Part shown: positions 14,550-23,705 of the stretch, in pieces
Layout: each line of letters begins with the position of its first letter
How positions within the stretch are numbered: the stretch's first letter is position 1
NCBI RefSeq assembly: GCF_009905735.1
Contig: NZ_JAAALE010000006.1
Location: 62,001-126,000 of the forward strand
Direction of reading: 5' to 3'
Source of the DNA: Porphyrobacter sp. SLTP
Lineage (GTDB): Bacteria; Pseudomonadota; Alphaproteobacteria; Sphingomonadales; Sphingomonadaceae
DNA length: 64,000 nucleotides
Translations under genes and position numbers: made by a program
The notes under the pieces: generated by a model
What the model was told of the DNA's origin: nothing
Databases searched by the model: none
Seen by the model: only the letters and a program-made list of their open reading frames with translations

Positions 14550-15467
14550 TTACTCAATCGCCCATACCAAAACCCCCATCTTGCGCGCCTTGTCGACCAA
14601 ATTGGCATTGATGCCATTGCCCGGGCAGGCGACCACGGCCTTGGGCAGCGCTTCCAGCATCTGATCGTTGCGCCGGAATGGTGCCGCCTTCTTGAACCGA
14701 TTCCAGTCTGGCCGGAACGCGACATGTGTGATCTTGCGATTGCGCGCCCATAGCGAAGCGATGTGTTCGCCGCCGGTGGGATTGCCGCCGTGGAACAGGA
14801 CCATGTCTGGATATTTGGCGAGCACCTTGTCCAGGACGGCCCATATCCGGTTGTGGTTCTGGTAGTCAGGACCGGACGTAAACGCGATGCGCGTGCCCAC
14901 CGGAAGCAGCGGCTCAGTCTCTGAACGACGCTTCGCAGCGAGAAAATCCCGGCTGTCGATCATGGCGGCTGTCATAGTGCGATGATTTACGAGTGACCCG
15001 GTGCGCGGGGTCCAGGCCTTGCGGAAATGCAATTCGAACTGGTGTCCGGCGGCATCACGCATAAATTCCATCGCATTGCGGCGTTCGATCAGACCGATGC
15101 CTTCGCGAAGCAGGCGCTCAAGTTCGACCGATTTGACTTCCGAACCATCCTGCTCGCGCTGGCTGCGCTTCTGGGCATCTTCGTTGTCGTCGAGTTCGCG
15201 TTGGATCCGGCCTTCGGCGCGGTGGAAGAGGTTGGCGAGCGACCAGCACAGGTCCTCCAGATCGGGTTCAAGCCTGGTGTCTATCATGGTGGCGATGAGA
15301 GCATCGAACATGTCCGCGACGGCGCCAGCGGCGATGCGCTCTTCGGGGAGCGGTCGCGGGTCGGCTTCGTCGGAGAAGGGGCGATAGCCGTAGAGGGCGA
15401 TTTCATCGAGGAGATGGGCGGTGGCTGAGGTTTCGTGTTCGGGTTCTGAATCGGGCGTGATGGTCAT
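14550..15467 (-). CDS. DUF2493 (SLOG-fold) domain protein
   Basis: About 305 residues from ATG at 15467 (AAGGACCGACGCA upstream). The N-terminal half is helical and charged, with DLCWSLANLFHRAEGRI. The C-terminal 110 residues are a DUF2493 domain: GTRIAFTSGPDYQNHNRIWAVLD, VLFHGGNPTGGEHIASLWA and AVVACPGNGINANLVDKARKMGV. This YspA-like SLOG fold is thought to bind nucleotide-type ligands. It is a standard member of the maintenance block of these elements, next to toprim, strawberry notch and ParB. Its role in the element is unknown. Confidence 0.88.
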   Translation of the reverse strand: MTITPDSEPEHETSATAHLLDEIALYGYRPFSDEADPRPLPEERIAAGAVADMFDALIATMIDTRLEPDLEDLCWSLANLFHRAEGRIQRELDDNEDAQKRSQREQDGSEVKSVELERLLREGIGLIERRNAMEFMRDAAGHQFELHFRKAWTPRTGSLVNHRTMTAAMIDSRDFLAAKRRSETEPLLPVGTRIAFTSGPDYQNHNRIWAVLDKVLAKYPDMVLFHGGNPTGGEHIASLWARNRKITHVAFRPDWNRFKKAAPFRRNDQMLEALPKAVVACPGNGINANLVDKARKMGVLVWAIE

Positions 15468-15492
15468 TGCGTCGGTCCTTGGGGCCATGGGA

Positions 15493-15509
15493 CCGGGCAC
15501 CTTGCCCGG
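15493..15509 (-). repeat. Hairpin in the 5' leader of the DUF2493 gene
   Basis: A perfect 7-bp inverted repeat, CCGGGCA / TGCCCGG, with a 3-nt loop lies 26 bp upstream of the DUF2493 start. It would form a hairpin in the leader or act as an operator. The rest of the 304-bp gap (15468-15771) shows no gene. Confidence 0.4.
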
Positions 15510-15771
15510 CCTTCATGGGCGTCCCTCTGACCGGCTGCTGCGAGGCTGCATCCGCATGGACCGAAGCGCAGCGCAGGATGGCGGACGGGCGGCTATTTTG
15601 GTTCGCGATGGAAAGGCGCGGATGCGCCGCCGGAAAATAGCCGCATGACCGCCATTGCGGCCTCGCGGCAGCCGGTCTCTCGGACGCCGCTCGAAGAAGG
15701 CCGGGCTGGGCCAGGTCTTGGCTCAAGTCCTATGCACGCCGCCATCGCCCATCGTTCAACCCCGTATCGGC

Positions 15772-16830
15772 TCAGCCAATGTCGACGGAAAAGCGTGTCT
15801 GATCCTGCTCTCGGAGATGATGGCGGACCCGTTCCGCCAGTGCAGCAACGCCATGCTGGCGGAGGTCGTCATTGAGGTCAGCGAGGTCAGGCATAAGTGA
15901 TACGAGTTGGATCCCTGCTGCCTGGGTGCGCTCAGCGAGGACACCAAACGCTGCGTCGCCTGCAGCATCGCGGTCGCGCGCGACATAGAGTCGCCGGAGT
16001 GTCTGCGGGAACAAGATCGCTGCGAGGTGGGCTGACGATGTTGCGGCGACCATCGGCATGGTTGGCAGAACCTCGCGCAACGACAGCATGGTTTCGATGC
16101 CTTCGCCTGCGATCATGACATCACCCGCAGTTCCGAACCTTACGGCGTTGCCGAGGATGTTGCCCATCGCCCTCCGCGGCGATGCGACTTTGGCCTTCGC
16201 GCTGCCGAATGGATCGAGCCAGGTTCGATGGGTGCCGGTCTGCACGCCGTCGTTGTCGGTTACTGCTGCAATCAGTGCCGGGAAAGCGCTTGGTGTTGCT
16301 GGATCATCGTCCTCGTTCGGTTTGTAGTAGCATCGCGGATGAAAGCGCAGGGCTGGCAGGTCAGATACGCGTGTGATGCCACGTGATCGCAGGTAGGTGC
16401 TCGCCATTGATCCAGTCAGTGGTTTCGAGGCGGCAAACAGGCGTATGGCAGCGGTCGTGGATCCTGCGCGCGCCGGCTTGGCGAATGACGCGGCACTGCG
16501 CTGATCGTCCGAAGCCGAGGGCGGCAGGCTGAGGAAGCGTTCGGCTTCCTCAATGGTTTCGGACAGACGCCCATGCCGCTGGTTGAGCCGGATGAGATCA
16601 ACGAGATCGCCATGCTCACCGGTTGCGGCATCGACCCAATTTCCAATCGCGCCGCGTTCGGTTTCGAAGAGGCGAACGTAGAGACTGCGCCCGGGCGTTC
16701 CCGCGACATCGCCAACCATCCAGTAGCGGCCTTCGCGCCTGCCTGCGGGCAGATAATGGCGGCAGACGGCCTGCACGTTCTGCGCAAGGTGCTCGGACAA
16801 TTCTGCCGCACGCGTGGAGAGCTTTGCCAT
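15772..16830 (-). CDS. Toprim-domain (primase-like) protein
   Basis: About 352 residues from ATG at 16830, one base beyond the strawberry-notch stop. The N-terminal region (GRREGRYWMVGDVAGTPGRSLYVRLF...GNWVDAATGEHGDLVDLIRL) resembles the zinc-binding region of DnaG-like plasmid primases but lacks obvious zinc cysteines. The C-terminal toprim fold has the acidic motif VMIAGEGIETMLSL (Glu) and LYVARDRDAAGDAAF (DxD). It probably helps prime or process transferred or replicating DNA. It is co-transcribed with the upstream helicase gene. Confidence 0.87.
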   Translation of the reverse strand: MAKLSTRAAELSEHLAQNVQAVCRHYLPAGRREGRYWMVGDVAGTPGRSLYVRLFETERGAIGNWVDAATGEHGDLVDLIRLNQRHGRLSETIEEAERFLSLPPSASDDQRSAASFAKPARAGSTTAAIRLFAASKPLTGSMASTYLRSRGITRVSDLPALRFHPRCYYKPNEDDDPATPSAFPALIAAVTDNDGVQTGTHRTWLDPFGSAKAKVASPRRAMGNILGNAVRFGTAGDVMIAGEGIETMLSLREVLPTMPMVAATSSAHLAAILFPQTLRRLYVARDRDAAGDAAFGVLAERTQAAGIQLVSLMPDLADLNDDLRQHGVAALAERVRHHLREQDQTRFSVDIG

Positions 16831-16831
16831 C

Positions 16832-19800
16832 TCAGGCAGCCTTTCGATCAAGAATTCGGGCCAAGGGGTGCCGTTCAAACAGCCGCTCGAGCACAGCCGA
16901 CCCTGTCACCACGTCGTCAGGCACGAACAGACGCAGTTTCCAGCTGATGATCTCGGAAAACAGCCCCATGGCTTTGAGCCGGTCGACCGCCGAGGATCCG
17001 AACCCGGTGAGTTCGATCCGGTTCACCTGCATCAGCCGCGACCGGCGCAGTTGCAGCCCATCGGCAAGGTCGAGCATGGCTTGGCCTTCACGAAGCAATG
17101 CGAGTGCCTGTGGTGGCGAAAGCAAGGGTGCTTCGGGCTTGGCCGTCGTACCCGCTGCCCATGCTGCGGACACCCTGCGCCCGACAATGCGGGTGCCATC
17201 ATCGGCCTGGAGCCGGTAGACACGGGTCGATTCCTCGGGAAGCTGTTTCCAGATGGGGAGCAACAGGCCGGTGACGATGTGCAGTTCGCTTGTCGTGAAC
17301 TCATCGACTTGTGCCAGCTCGTCCTGCCAGATTGTCGCGAATGTCCGCTCGTCCACCTCCTCCCAGTGGGTCTCGGGAAGGTGGGTCAGGGCGAAGTTCA
17401 GCCGCTCCATCGGCCTGATCAGCCGGACACGGCGTTCAACCTCGCCATCGTCGAGCATGAGGCTGCGAGCCGGCAGCTGGACTGCAGCGCGCCGCGAGCG
17501 GGCATTGACCAACAGCCGCGCGCTGGGTTCACGCCGAAGTTTGAGCGCCTTTTCGAGCGATACGGGCTGATTGCGTTCCTGCATTGCAATCGTAAGCAAC
17601 CGGGTTTCTGCGCCGGTGGCCGGATGGACGTAGATCGGCTCGCTGGCTGTGATGGTGAAGCTTTCGGCTGTCAGCGTTTCCAGCCCGAGATCGTAACTGC
17701 CCGCCGCGATTGCGCTCTCGACCTTGGCGCTAAGCAACTGCTCGAATACCGTGAACAGCACGTTCTGCATGTCGATGGTGAGTGCCAGCAGCCGGTTCAG
17801 GAAAGTCGTGATCGGCGGCAACTCGTCTTTGAGGCACCCGCTGCTGTCGGTCAGCGACAGGCCGGTCATGCTCTCGAAGGTGGCGAGCGAGCACTGCTCG
17901 ACCTTGCCGGCATAGATCAGTACATAGAGCTGGCGCAGGGCATCGCGGGCATAGGGGCTTTCGAGATTGTCTTCGGGGCGGAACAGCCCCTGACCACCGG
18001 TCTGCCGCTGCCCGCGCGTGATTGCACCCAGAGTGTCGAGCCGGCGCGCAATGGTCGACAGGAAGCGCTTCTCGGCTTGCACATTAGTGGCCACAGGTCG
18101 GAACAGCGGCGGCTGCGCCTGATTGGTGCGGTTAGTGCGGCCCAAGCCCTGGATCGCGGTATCGGCCTTCCAGCCAGCTTCCAGCAGATAGTGATGGCGG
18201 AGCCGCTGGTTCCTCGCGCCCAGATCGGCATGGTAGCTGCGTCCTGTGCCCCCGGCATCGGAGAATACGAGGATTTGCTTGCGATCCTCCATGAACGCTT
18301 GCGCTTCGGCGAGGTTGGCATGAGCAGGCCGGTTCTCGACCGCGAGCCGGTCGCCATTCGCATCGACCTTGCGGACGATCCGGCGCGAACGGCCGGTCAC
18401 CTCGGCCACGATATCTGTCCCGAACCGCTGCACGATCTGGTCGAGTGCGCCTTGTACCGGTTCCATCGATGCCAATTGTTCGATCAGCCGATCCCGCCGC
18501 TGACAAGCCTCGCGGCACTGCACGACATTGCCATCCTCGTCATAGGCTGGCCTCGACGCGAGATTGCCGTCGCCTTCGGTGAAGCTCTCATGAAGCTGGG
18601 TCGGGAAGCTGTGGAGGAGGTAATCCAGAACATATTCGCGTGGTGTGATATCGACCTGAATGTCGTTCCACTCGCCCGGATCGATGTCGGCGAGGCGGCG
18701 CGACAGCAGCGCTTCCCCCGTCGAGACGATCTGCACCACAGCGGCGTGGCCATCGGCGAGGCCCTGCTCGATCGCGGCGATCAGCGTTGGCGTTTTCATC
18801 GCCGTAATGAGATGATTGAAGAAGCGCTGCTTGGCGGATTCAAACGCCGAACGGGCTGCTGACTTCGCCTGTGCGTTGAGCGTGCCCTCGCTGCTCGTGA
18901 CGTTGGCGGCCTCCAGCGCTGCGTCCAAGTTGTTGTGGATGACCTGAAACGCCCCGGCATAGGCATCGTAGATGCGAACCTGGTCAGCGGTGAGCTGGTG
19001 CTCGAGCAGCTCATATTCGATGCCTTCGTACGACAGCGAACGGGCTGCATAGAGACCGAGAGCTTTCAGGTCGCGGGCGAGCACCTCCATCGCTGCGACC
19101 CCGCCCGCTTCGATGGCCGCGACGAAATCGGTGCGTTTGTCGAAGGGAAAGTCAGCGCCGCCCCACAGGCCGAGCCGCTGAGCATAGGCAAGGTTCTCGA
19201 CCGTGGTCGCCCCGGTTGCAGAGACATAAACAATCCGGGCATTGGGCAGTGCATGCTGCAGGCGCAGTCCAGCACGTCCCTGCTGCGAGGGGGCGGAATC
19301 GCCCCGTTCGGATTTGCCGCCACCGGCATTCTGCATGGCATGGCTCTCGTCGAAAACAATGACCCCGTCGAAGTCGGTCCCCAGCCAGTCGACGATCTGC
19401 TGCACCCGGGAAACCCGGTTTTCGCGCGCGTCGGAGCGTAGCGTGGCATAGGTCGTAAAAAGAATGCCCTGCTCGAGCCGGATCGGCGTGCCCTGACGGA
19501 AGCGGGCGAGCGGGGTGACCAGCAAGGGCTCTTGCCCCAGAGCCTTCCAGTCGCGCTGGGCATCCTCGAGCAGCTTGTCGGATTTCGAAATCCAGACTGC
19601 GCGCGTTCGGCCCTTCAGCCAGTTGTCGAGCACAATCCCTGCCACCTGACGCCCTTTGCCGGCGCCGGTACCGTCGCCGAGGAACCAGCCCTTGCGGAAC
19701 CGGACGGCCGTGTCGCAGTCATCGGGCGCAGCTTCCACCCTGTCCCAGGTTGCATCGACGGACCAGCTGCCGGCGAGATGGTCGGCATGGGCTTCGCCTG

Positions 19801-21175
19801 CATAGATCACCGATTCCAGCTGAGCATCGGACAGCAGTCCCTGTTCGACGATGCCAGCGGGCAGATGCGGGCGATAGGTCGGCTTGGGCGGCGCGACCGA
19901 GGACATCGCGGCTGATTGCACCAGACGCGTCGGATGTGGCTCAGCGCCAGCGATGCGGATCGACTGGAGCGTGTAGGGCTCATAGAGCGTATTCGTGAGC
20001 TTGCCGTCGGTCGGAGCACACCAGTCGATCACATCATAGCCGAGCGGCACGCCGGATGTCGCAGCGATCGGGGCTGCAGCCTGTCTCGGCTTTGGGCTGG
20101 CTTTGATCGCTTTTGAATTCCGGGCAGCGACCAGTGGCTGAAGAGCTGATGCGGCGATGGGCTGACGTGGCGGGAGGCTGTCGGCCAACCAGCGCCGCAA
20201 GGTCGCAAGATCGGGAGCAATGCCTGGCGACGCCGGAAATTGCGCCGCATCGTCTGCGGGAACCTTGTCGATCACGGTCAGCCGGGTTTCGACCGTAGTG
20301 CCGTGCGGTGCGAACACGCTGCCCACAATGCTCGCGCTGAACACGACCCGGGCGTTGTTCTGCATCCGGACGAAACCATCACGCCATGCCTTGTGATCTG
20401 GCGCGCAGTTGGCCCCGGTGATCGCGACGAGCCGTCCACCGTCGGCAAGCCGCGCCACTGCCGATGACAGATGCCGGATGGCTGCGTCGGCCACACGGGC
20501 TTCGACATTCAGCGCTGCCGAGAACGGCGGGTTCATGATGATGCAGCTCGGCACGAGGCTGGCATCGAGCCGGTCGTGGATCTGTGCTGCGTCGTGCATC
20601 GACACGTGCGAGCCTGCAAACAGGCTGCCAAGCAGGGCGGCACGCACTTCGGCAACCTCGTTCACGGCCAATCTGCATCCGGCAAATTCAGCCTGTACCG
20701 CCAGCAGTCCCGTGCCCGCCGATGGCTCGAGCACCAGCTCGCCCGGGAGGAAGTCTGCAGCAAACCCGGCCACCCATGCCAGCCCCAGCGGCGTCGAGAA
20801 CTGTTGGTAGGCCTGCATTTCCTCACTGCGCCGGGTTTGCGTGGGGGCGAGCCGGGCAATCCGTTCGACCAGTTTCAGGCGTTCGAACGGATCGGCGGTC
20901 CTGGCATGGATTGCCAGGCCGTAGCGGCGCATGAACAGCAATTGCGCGACCTCGACGGCTTCGTAGGCGATCTTCCAGTCCCAGGCTCCTGTCGCATCGC
21001 TTGCGCCAAAGGCGGACTGCATGGCGGTGCGAATGGCGGGCGTGTCGATCCGGCGACCGGCGGCAAGGTGGCCGAGCAGGTCATGGGCTGCGGCGATGAT
21101 CGCGGTAGCGGTTTGCTGCGGGCAAGCAGCGGCAAGTGGGCGCGCGGAGGCACCCGCCAAAGGCGAGTTGGTCAT
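16832..21175 (-). CDS. Strawberry-notch family protein: N6-methyltransferase-like domain fused to SNF2-type helicase
   Basis: About 1447 residues; start at 21175 with AAGGAATTCCGAC upstream. The N-terminal part has SAM-binding EPSAGTGLL (150-158) and the catalytic IIMNPPF (213-218) of amino-methyltransferases. A superfamily-2 helicase follows, with Walker A GDGTGAGKGRQ (500-510), Walker B VFDESH (608-612), and the strawberry-notch C-terminal helicase lobe (GLGRTNRTNQAQPP). Such proteins are widespread in large plasmids and ICEs; joint methylation/remodelling or anti-restriction has been suggested but is unproven. It overlaps no gene and leads directly into the toprim gene. Confidence 0.92.
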   Translation of the reverse strand: MTNSPLAGASARPLAAACPQQTATAIIAAAHDLLGHLAAGRRIDTPAIRTAMQSAFGASDATGAWDWKIAYEAVEVAQLLFMRRYGLAIHARTADPFERLKLVERIARLAPTQTRRSEEMQAYQQFSTPLGLAWVAGFAADFLPGELVLEPSAGTGLLAVQAEFAGCRLAVNEVAEVRAALLGSLFAGSHVSMHDAAQIHDRLDASLVPSCIIMNPPFSAALNVEARVADAAIRHLSSAVARLADGGRLVAITGANCAPDHKAWRDGFVRMQNNARVVFSASIVGSVFAPHGTTVETRLTVIDKVPADDAAQFPASPGIAPDLATLRRWLADSLPPRQPIAASALQPLVAARNSKAIKASPKPRQAAAPIAATSGVPLGYDVIDWCAPTDGKLTNTLYEPYTLQSIRIAGAEPHPTRLVQSAAMSSVAPPKPTYRPHLPAGIVEQGLLSDAQLESVIYAGEAHADHLAGSWSVDATWDRVEAAPDDCDTAVRFRKGWFLGDGTGAGKGRQVAGIVLDNWLKGRTRAVWISKSDKLLEDAQRDWKALGQEPLLVTPLARFRQGTPIRLEQGILFTTYATLRSDARENRVSRVQQIVDWLGTDFDGVIVFDESHAMQNAGGGKSERGDSAPSQQGRAGLRLQHALPNARIVYVSATGATTVENLAYAQRLGLWGGADFPFDKRTDFVAAIEAGGVAAMEVLARDLKALGLYAARSLSYEGIEYELLEHQLTADQVRIYDAYAGAFQVIHNNLDAALEAANVTSSEGTLNAQAKSAARSAFESAKQRFFNHLITAMKTPTLIAAIEQGLADGHAAVVQIVSTGEALLSRRLADIDPGEWNDIQVDITPREYVLDYLLHSFPTQLHESFTEGDGNLASRPAYDEDGNVVQCREACQRRDRLIEQLASMEPVQGALDQIVQRFGTDIVAEVTGRSRRIVRKVDANGDRLAVENRPAHANLAEAQAFMEDRKQILVFSDAGGTGRSYHADLGARNQRLRHHYLLEAGWKADTAIQGLGRTNRTNQAQPPLFRPVATNVQAEKRFLSTIARRLDTLGAITRGQRQTGGQGLFRPEDNLESPYARDALRQLYVLIYAGKVEQCSLATFESMTGLSLTDSSGCLKDELPPITTFLNRLLALTIDMQNVLFTVFEQLLSAKVESAIAAGSYDLGLETLTAESFTITASEPIYVHPATGAETRLLTIAMQERNQPVSLEKALKLRREPSARLLVNARSRRAAVQLPARSLMLDDGEVERRVRLIRPMERLNFALTHLPETHWEEVDERTFATIWQDELAQVDEFTTSELHIVTGLLLPIWKQLPEESTRVYRLQADDGTRIVGRRVSAAWAAGTTAKPEAPLLSPPQALALLREGQAMLDLADGLQLRRSRLMQVNRIELTGFGSSAVDRLKAMGLFSEIISWKLRLFVPDDVVTGSAVLERLFERHPLARILDRKAA

Positions 21176-21216
21176 GTCGGAATTCCTTGTTTGAAGTTGG
21201 GGAGGTGGTGGCCGGA

Positions 21217-21432
21217 TCAGGCAGGCGGAATATAGGCCTCGTAGGGATCGCCCGGCGCGAGGTGCCCGAACGGTGTCATCACATATTCGCCGTCGTCGCG
21301 GCCAACGGCGCAAAGAACGTAGCGGGTTTCGCCGCTGGCAACCTCGGTACATTCCATCAACGCGAGATCGCCCGCTTGTGCGGCTTTCAGCAGCGTCTCG
21401 AAATTGGCGCGGGCATGGTCAGGAATTGCCAT
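21217..21432 (-). CDS. DUF6117 family protein
   Basis: 71 residues, ATG at 21432 with GAAGGAGCCTTGCC upstream. The sequence MAIPDHARANFETLLKAAQAGDLALMECTEVASGETRYVLCAVGRDDGEYVMTPFGHLAPG.. fits the DUF6117 small-protein family, which accompanies ParB and strawberry-notch genes on conjugative elements. The function is unknown. It lies 41 bp before the strawberry-notch start and is likely in the same transcript. Confidence 0.85.
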   Translation of the reverse strand: MAIPDHARANFETLLKAAQAGDLALMECTEVASGETRYVLCAVGRDDGEYVMTPFGHLAPGDPYEAYIPPA

Positions 21433-21503
21433 GGCAAGGCTCCTTCATCGGTGAGGGGGGAAAGACGCGCGGGGCGACCCGGGCCGCCCCGCGCGAGCGA
21501 AGT

Positions 21504-23576
21504 TCATTCGGCAGCGATTGCGAAGGCGTCGTCGGCGTCCGCCTGTTCGGCATCATCCGCGAGGAAATCGGGCAGGTCGGCGATTTCAGCTTCATCTGCT
21601 TCGATCACCGGCAACCGCAGGGGTTCCGGCAACCAACCGGTGCCGCTCAGCAGCCGTTCGGCCTCGCGTGCCATGTCACCCTTCTTGAGATGTTCGATCA
21701 GGATTGCGGTCGCATCGCCCTTCGCTTCGCGGACCGCTTCAATAATCCGGGGTTTGGTCACCCGCCCGAGGTAGTTGTCGACTGTTGGCGTCCAGCCAGC
21801 CTCGGCCATGTCGAGCCCGACGACTGCTGCCAGAGCATCGGCGGCGGCAATGCGCTGCGCCACACCGTGCGCTGAGATGCGTCCGTCATAGCCCTTGCTC
21901 GGCTCAAACAGCGCGTTGACGCCGTGACTGACACAGTGGGCGAGCAGCGCCATCTGTTCATCCTGCGGCATTGCGGCGAGGGCGTCCCACAGCGCCTGTG
22001 GTTCATCCGGCAGCCTTTCACCCCAATGTTCGTGCCGCGCCTGGATCGACTGGCTCCAGACACTCTCGCGCAAGTTCGGTGCGACATTGCCGAGCCAGGC
22101 CTGGGTGACGCCGATCTGCACACAACCATGAGTCCCGTGGGGACGGAACACCGACAGGACGAGCGCATGGAGAAGGGCGAGGAAAGCCGCCTGCGGAGCG
22201 TTGGCCAGTGCATCGCGCAGAGCGAGCGTGCGTTCAGCAGTGAGTTCGGAAACGAGCCTGTCAGGTAGCGGTTTGATCGCCTCGTCTTCGTCGTCGTCAC
22301 CGCCGGTCTGCGCCGCTTGCCCTGCCACGGTGACAGTCGGGCCATCGGACACGTCTGCGTTGGCATCGTGCGCACTGTCATTCTGGCCATCAGCGAGGGG
22401 TTCATCTTCAGGACGGACATAGCCGCGGTCGATCCGCAGGCGACCATCATGGGTCAGCGAAATGAACACGCCGGCGCGCGCCATGTCGTCTGGATCGTAA
22501 ACCGTGGGACGACTGTTCAGGGCGGTCAGTTCGGCATCGATTGCGGTCAGCCGCGCATCGACTTCGCCGGGAAGGTCGCTGCCATCGCCGTATTCGTCGC
22601 CAATGCGGTCATATTCCTCGACCAGCACATCGCGCCGTGCCTGCTCGTCGTCGGTCAACGGAACGGTCGTGCCGACGATCCGGCGTTTGCCGCGCTCGCA
22701 TCCATAGGGCAGGTCTATGGCGGCCTCGACCCATTTCCAGCCTTCGGCACCGATTTCCTGTGCGAGTTCCGAGAGCTTTTCGCTCACCAGCAATTCGACC
22801 AATGCGGGATCCTGCAACCATCCATCCTCGTCCGACGAAAACAGATCGCGCATCACATAGCCGCCAGCCTCGGTGTAGGCGTCAATGCCGATGAACCGGA
22901 CGCGGCGGTCGCTTGCGGAGATCGCGTCTTCGGTCAGCAAGCGGCGGATGTGGTAAGCCGGCACATGGTGCCCCTGATTGACCTGTTCCCAGACCTGCTC
23001 CTGGCGCGCGTGGTTGTCGGTGACCGAGAAGGCCATGAGCTGTTCGAGCGTAATGCCGTCCTCACCATAGATTTCGAGCAGGGTGGGCGAGACCGAGGCA
23101 AGCCGTAGGCGCTGGCGTACAGTCGACACCGATACAAAGAACCGCGCGGCGATGTCTTCCTCGGACAGGCCCGCTTCGATCAGCGCGCTGAAGGCACGGA
23201 ACTGATCGAGCGGATGCAGCGCAACGCGCATGACGTTTTCGGCGAGCGAGTCCTCTTCGGCGATCCCGGCTTCGCGCACGACGCAAGGGACCGGTTGATC
23301 CTTTGCCATCCGCTTGGTCTTCACCAGCAGTTCGAGGGCCCGGAAACGGCGGCCACCGGCCGGCACCTCGAACATGCCGGTTTCCTTGCCGTCGGCATCG
23401 AGCACGGGGCGGACGTTGATGCTCTGGAGCAGGGTCCGGCGGTAAATGTCCTCGGCCAGATCCTCGATCGAAAGGCCGGCCTTTACGCGGCGGACATTCT
23501 TCTGGCTCAGCACCAGCTGCGAAAACGGGATGTCGCGCGAGGCGCTAAGCACGAGCTTGGGCAATGTCTTGGTCAT
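21504..23576 (-). CDS. ParB/RepB/Spo0J-family nuclease-domain protein
   Basis: About 690 residues from ATG at 23576 (GGAGA upstream). The N-terminal ParB domain is clear: LSQKNVRRVKAGLSIEDLAEDI, FEVPAGGRRFRALELL, PCVVREAG and AEEDSLAENVMRVALHPLDQFRAF, then a helix-turn-helix (EEDIAARFFVSVSTVRQRLRLASV). The remaining ~450 residues are specific to this element-borne group, which is much longer than chromosomal ParB (about 300). No parA partner is present in the window, so a role in DNA maintenance or regulation rather than simple segregation is likely. It carries a structured leader like that of DUF932. Confidence 0.9.
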   Translation of the reverse strand: MTKTLPKLVLSASRDIPFSQLVLSQKNVRRVKAGLSIEDLAEDIYRRTLLQSINVRPVLDADGKETGMFEVPAGGRRFRALELLVKTKRMAKDQPVPCVVREAGIAEEDSLAENVMRVALHPLDQFRAFSALIEAGLSEEDIAARFFVSVSTVRQRLRLASVSPTLLEIYGEDGITLEQLMAFSVTDNHARQEQVWEQVNQGHHVPAYHIRRLLTEDAISASDRRVRFIGIDAYTEAGGYVMRDLFSSDEDGWLQDPALVELLVSEKLSELAQEIGAEGWKWVEAAIDLPYGCERGKRRIVGTTVPLTDDEQARRDVLVEEYDRIGDEYGDGSDLPGEVDARLTAIDAELTALNSRPTVYDPDDMARAGVFISLTHDGRLRIDRGYVRPEDEPLADGQNDSAHDANADVSDGPTVTVAGQAAQTGGDDDEDEAIKPLPDRLVSELTAERTLALRDALANAPQAAFLALLHALVLSVFRPHGTHGCVQIGVTQAWLGNVAPNLRESVWSQSIQARHEHWGERLPDEPQALWDALAAMPQDEQMALLAHCVSHGVNALFEPSKGYDGRISAHGVAQRIAAADALAAVVGLDMAEAGWTPTVDNYLGRVTKPRIIEAVREAKGDATAILIEHLKKGDMAREAERLLSGTGWLPEPLRLPVIEADEAEIADLPDFLADDAEQADADDAFAIAAE

Positions 23577-23660
23577 GGGGTTTCTCCATGACGGGCTGCC
23601 CGAAAGACTCTCTCTCAGGCTCGAACCCGTCACGAAGCGAAGCGCCGCCCTCTCACTCTG
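23577..23660 (-). ncRNA. Structured 5' leader of parB (copy 1 of a twin motif)
   Basis: In transcript orientation the leader has GAGTGAGAG, a CTTCG segment, CGTGACGGG, a GAGAGAGAG purine tract, then CCCGTCATGGAGA and the parB start. TGACGGG (23632-23626) pairs with CCCGTCA (23595-23589). An out-of-frame ATG lies 13 nt before the true start. The same blocks in the same order occur before DUF932 (24900-24981), so selection on the leader is likely. It could be a protein- or RNA-binding control element. Confidence 0.55.
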
Positions 23661-23705
23661 AGAAGGCAGCGCAACGCAAGAGTAACACGCTGGGCCCGGG
23701 GAGGC

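Noticed and set aside
16814-18862. 682-codon open frame on the plus strand
   Set aside because: It is antisense to the strawberry-notch gene, which has clear motifs. Long opposite-strand frames are expected in GC-rich DNA.
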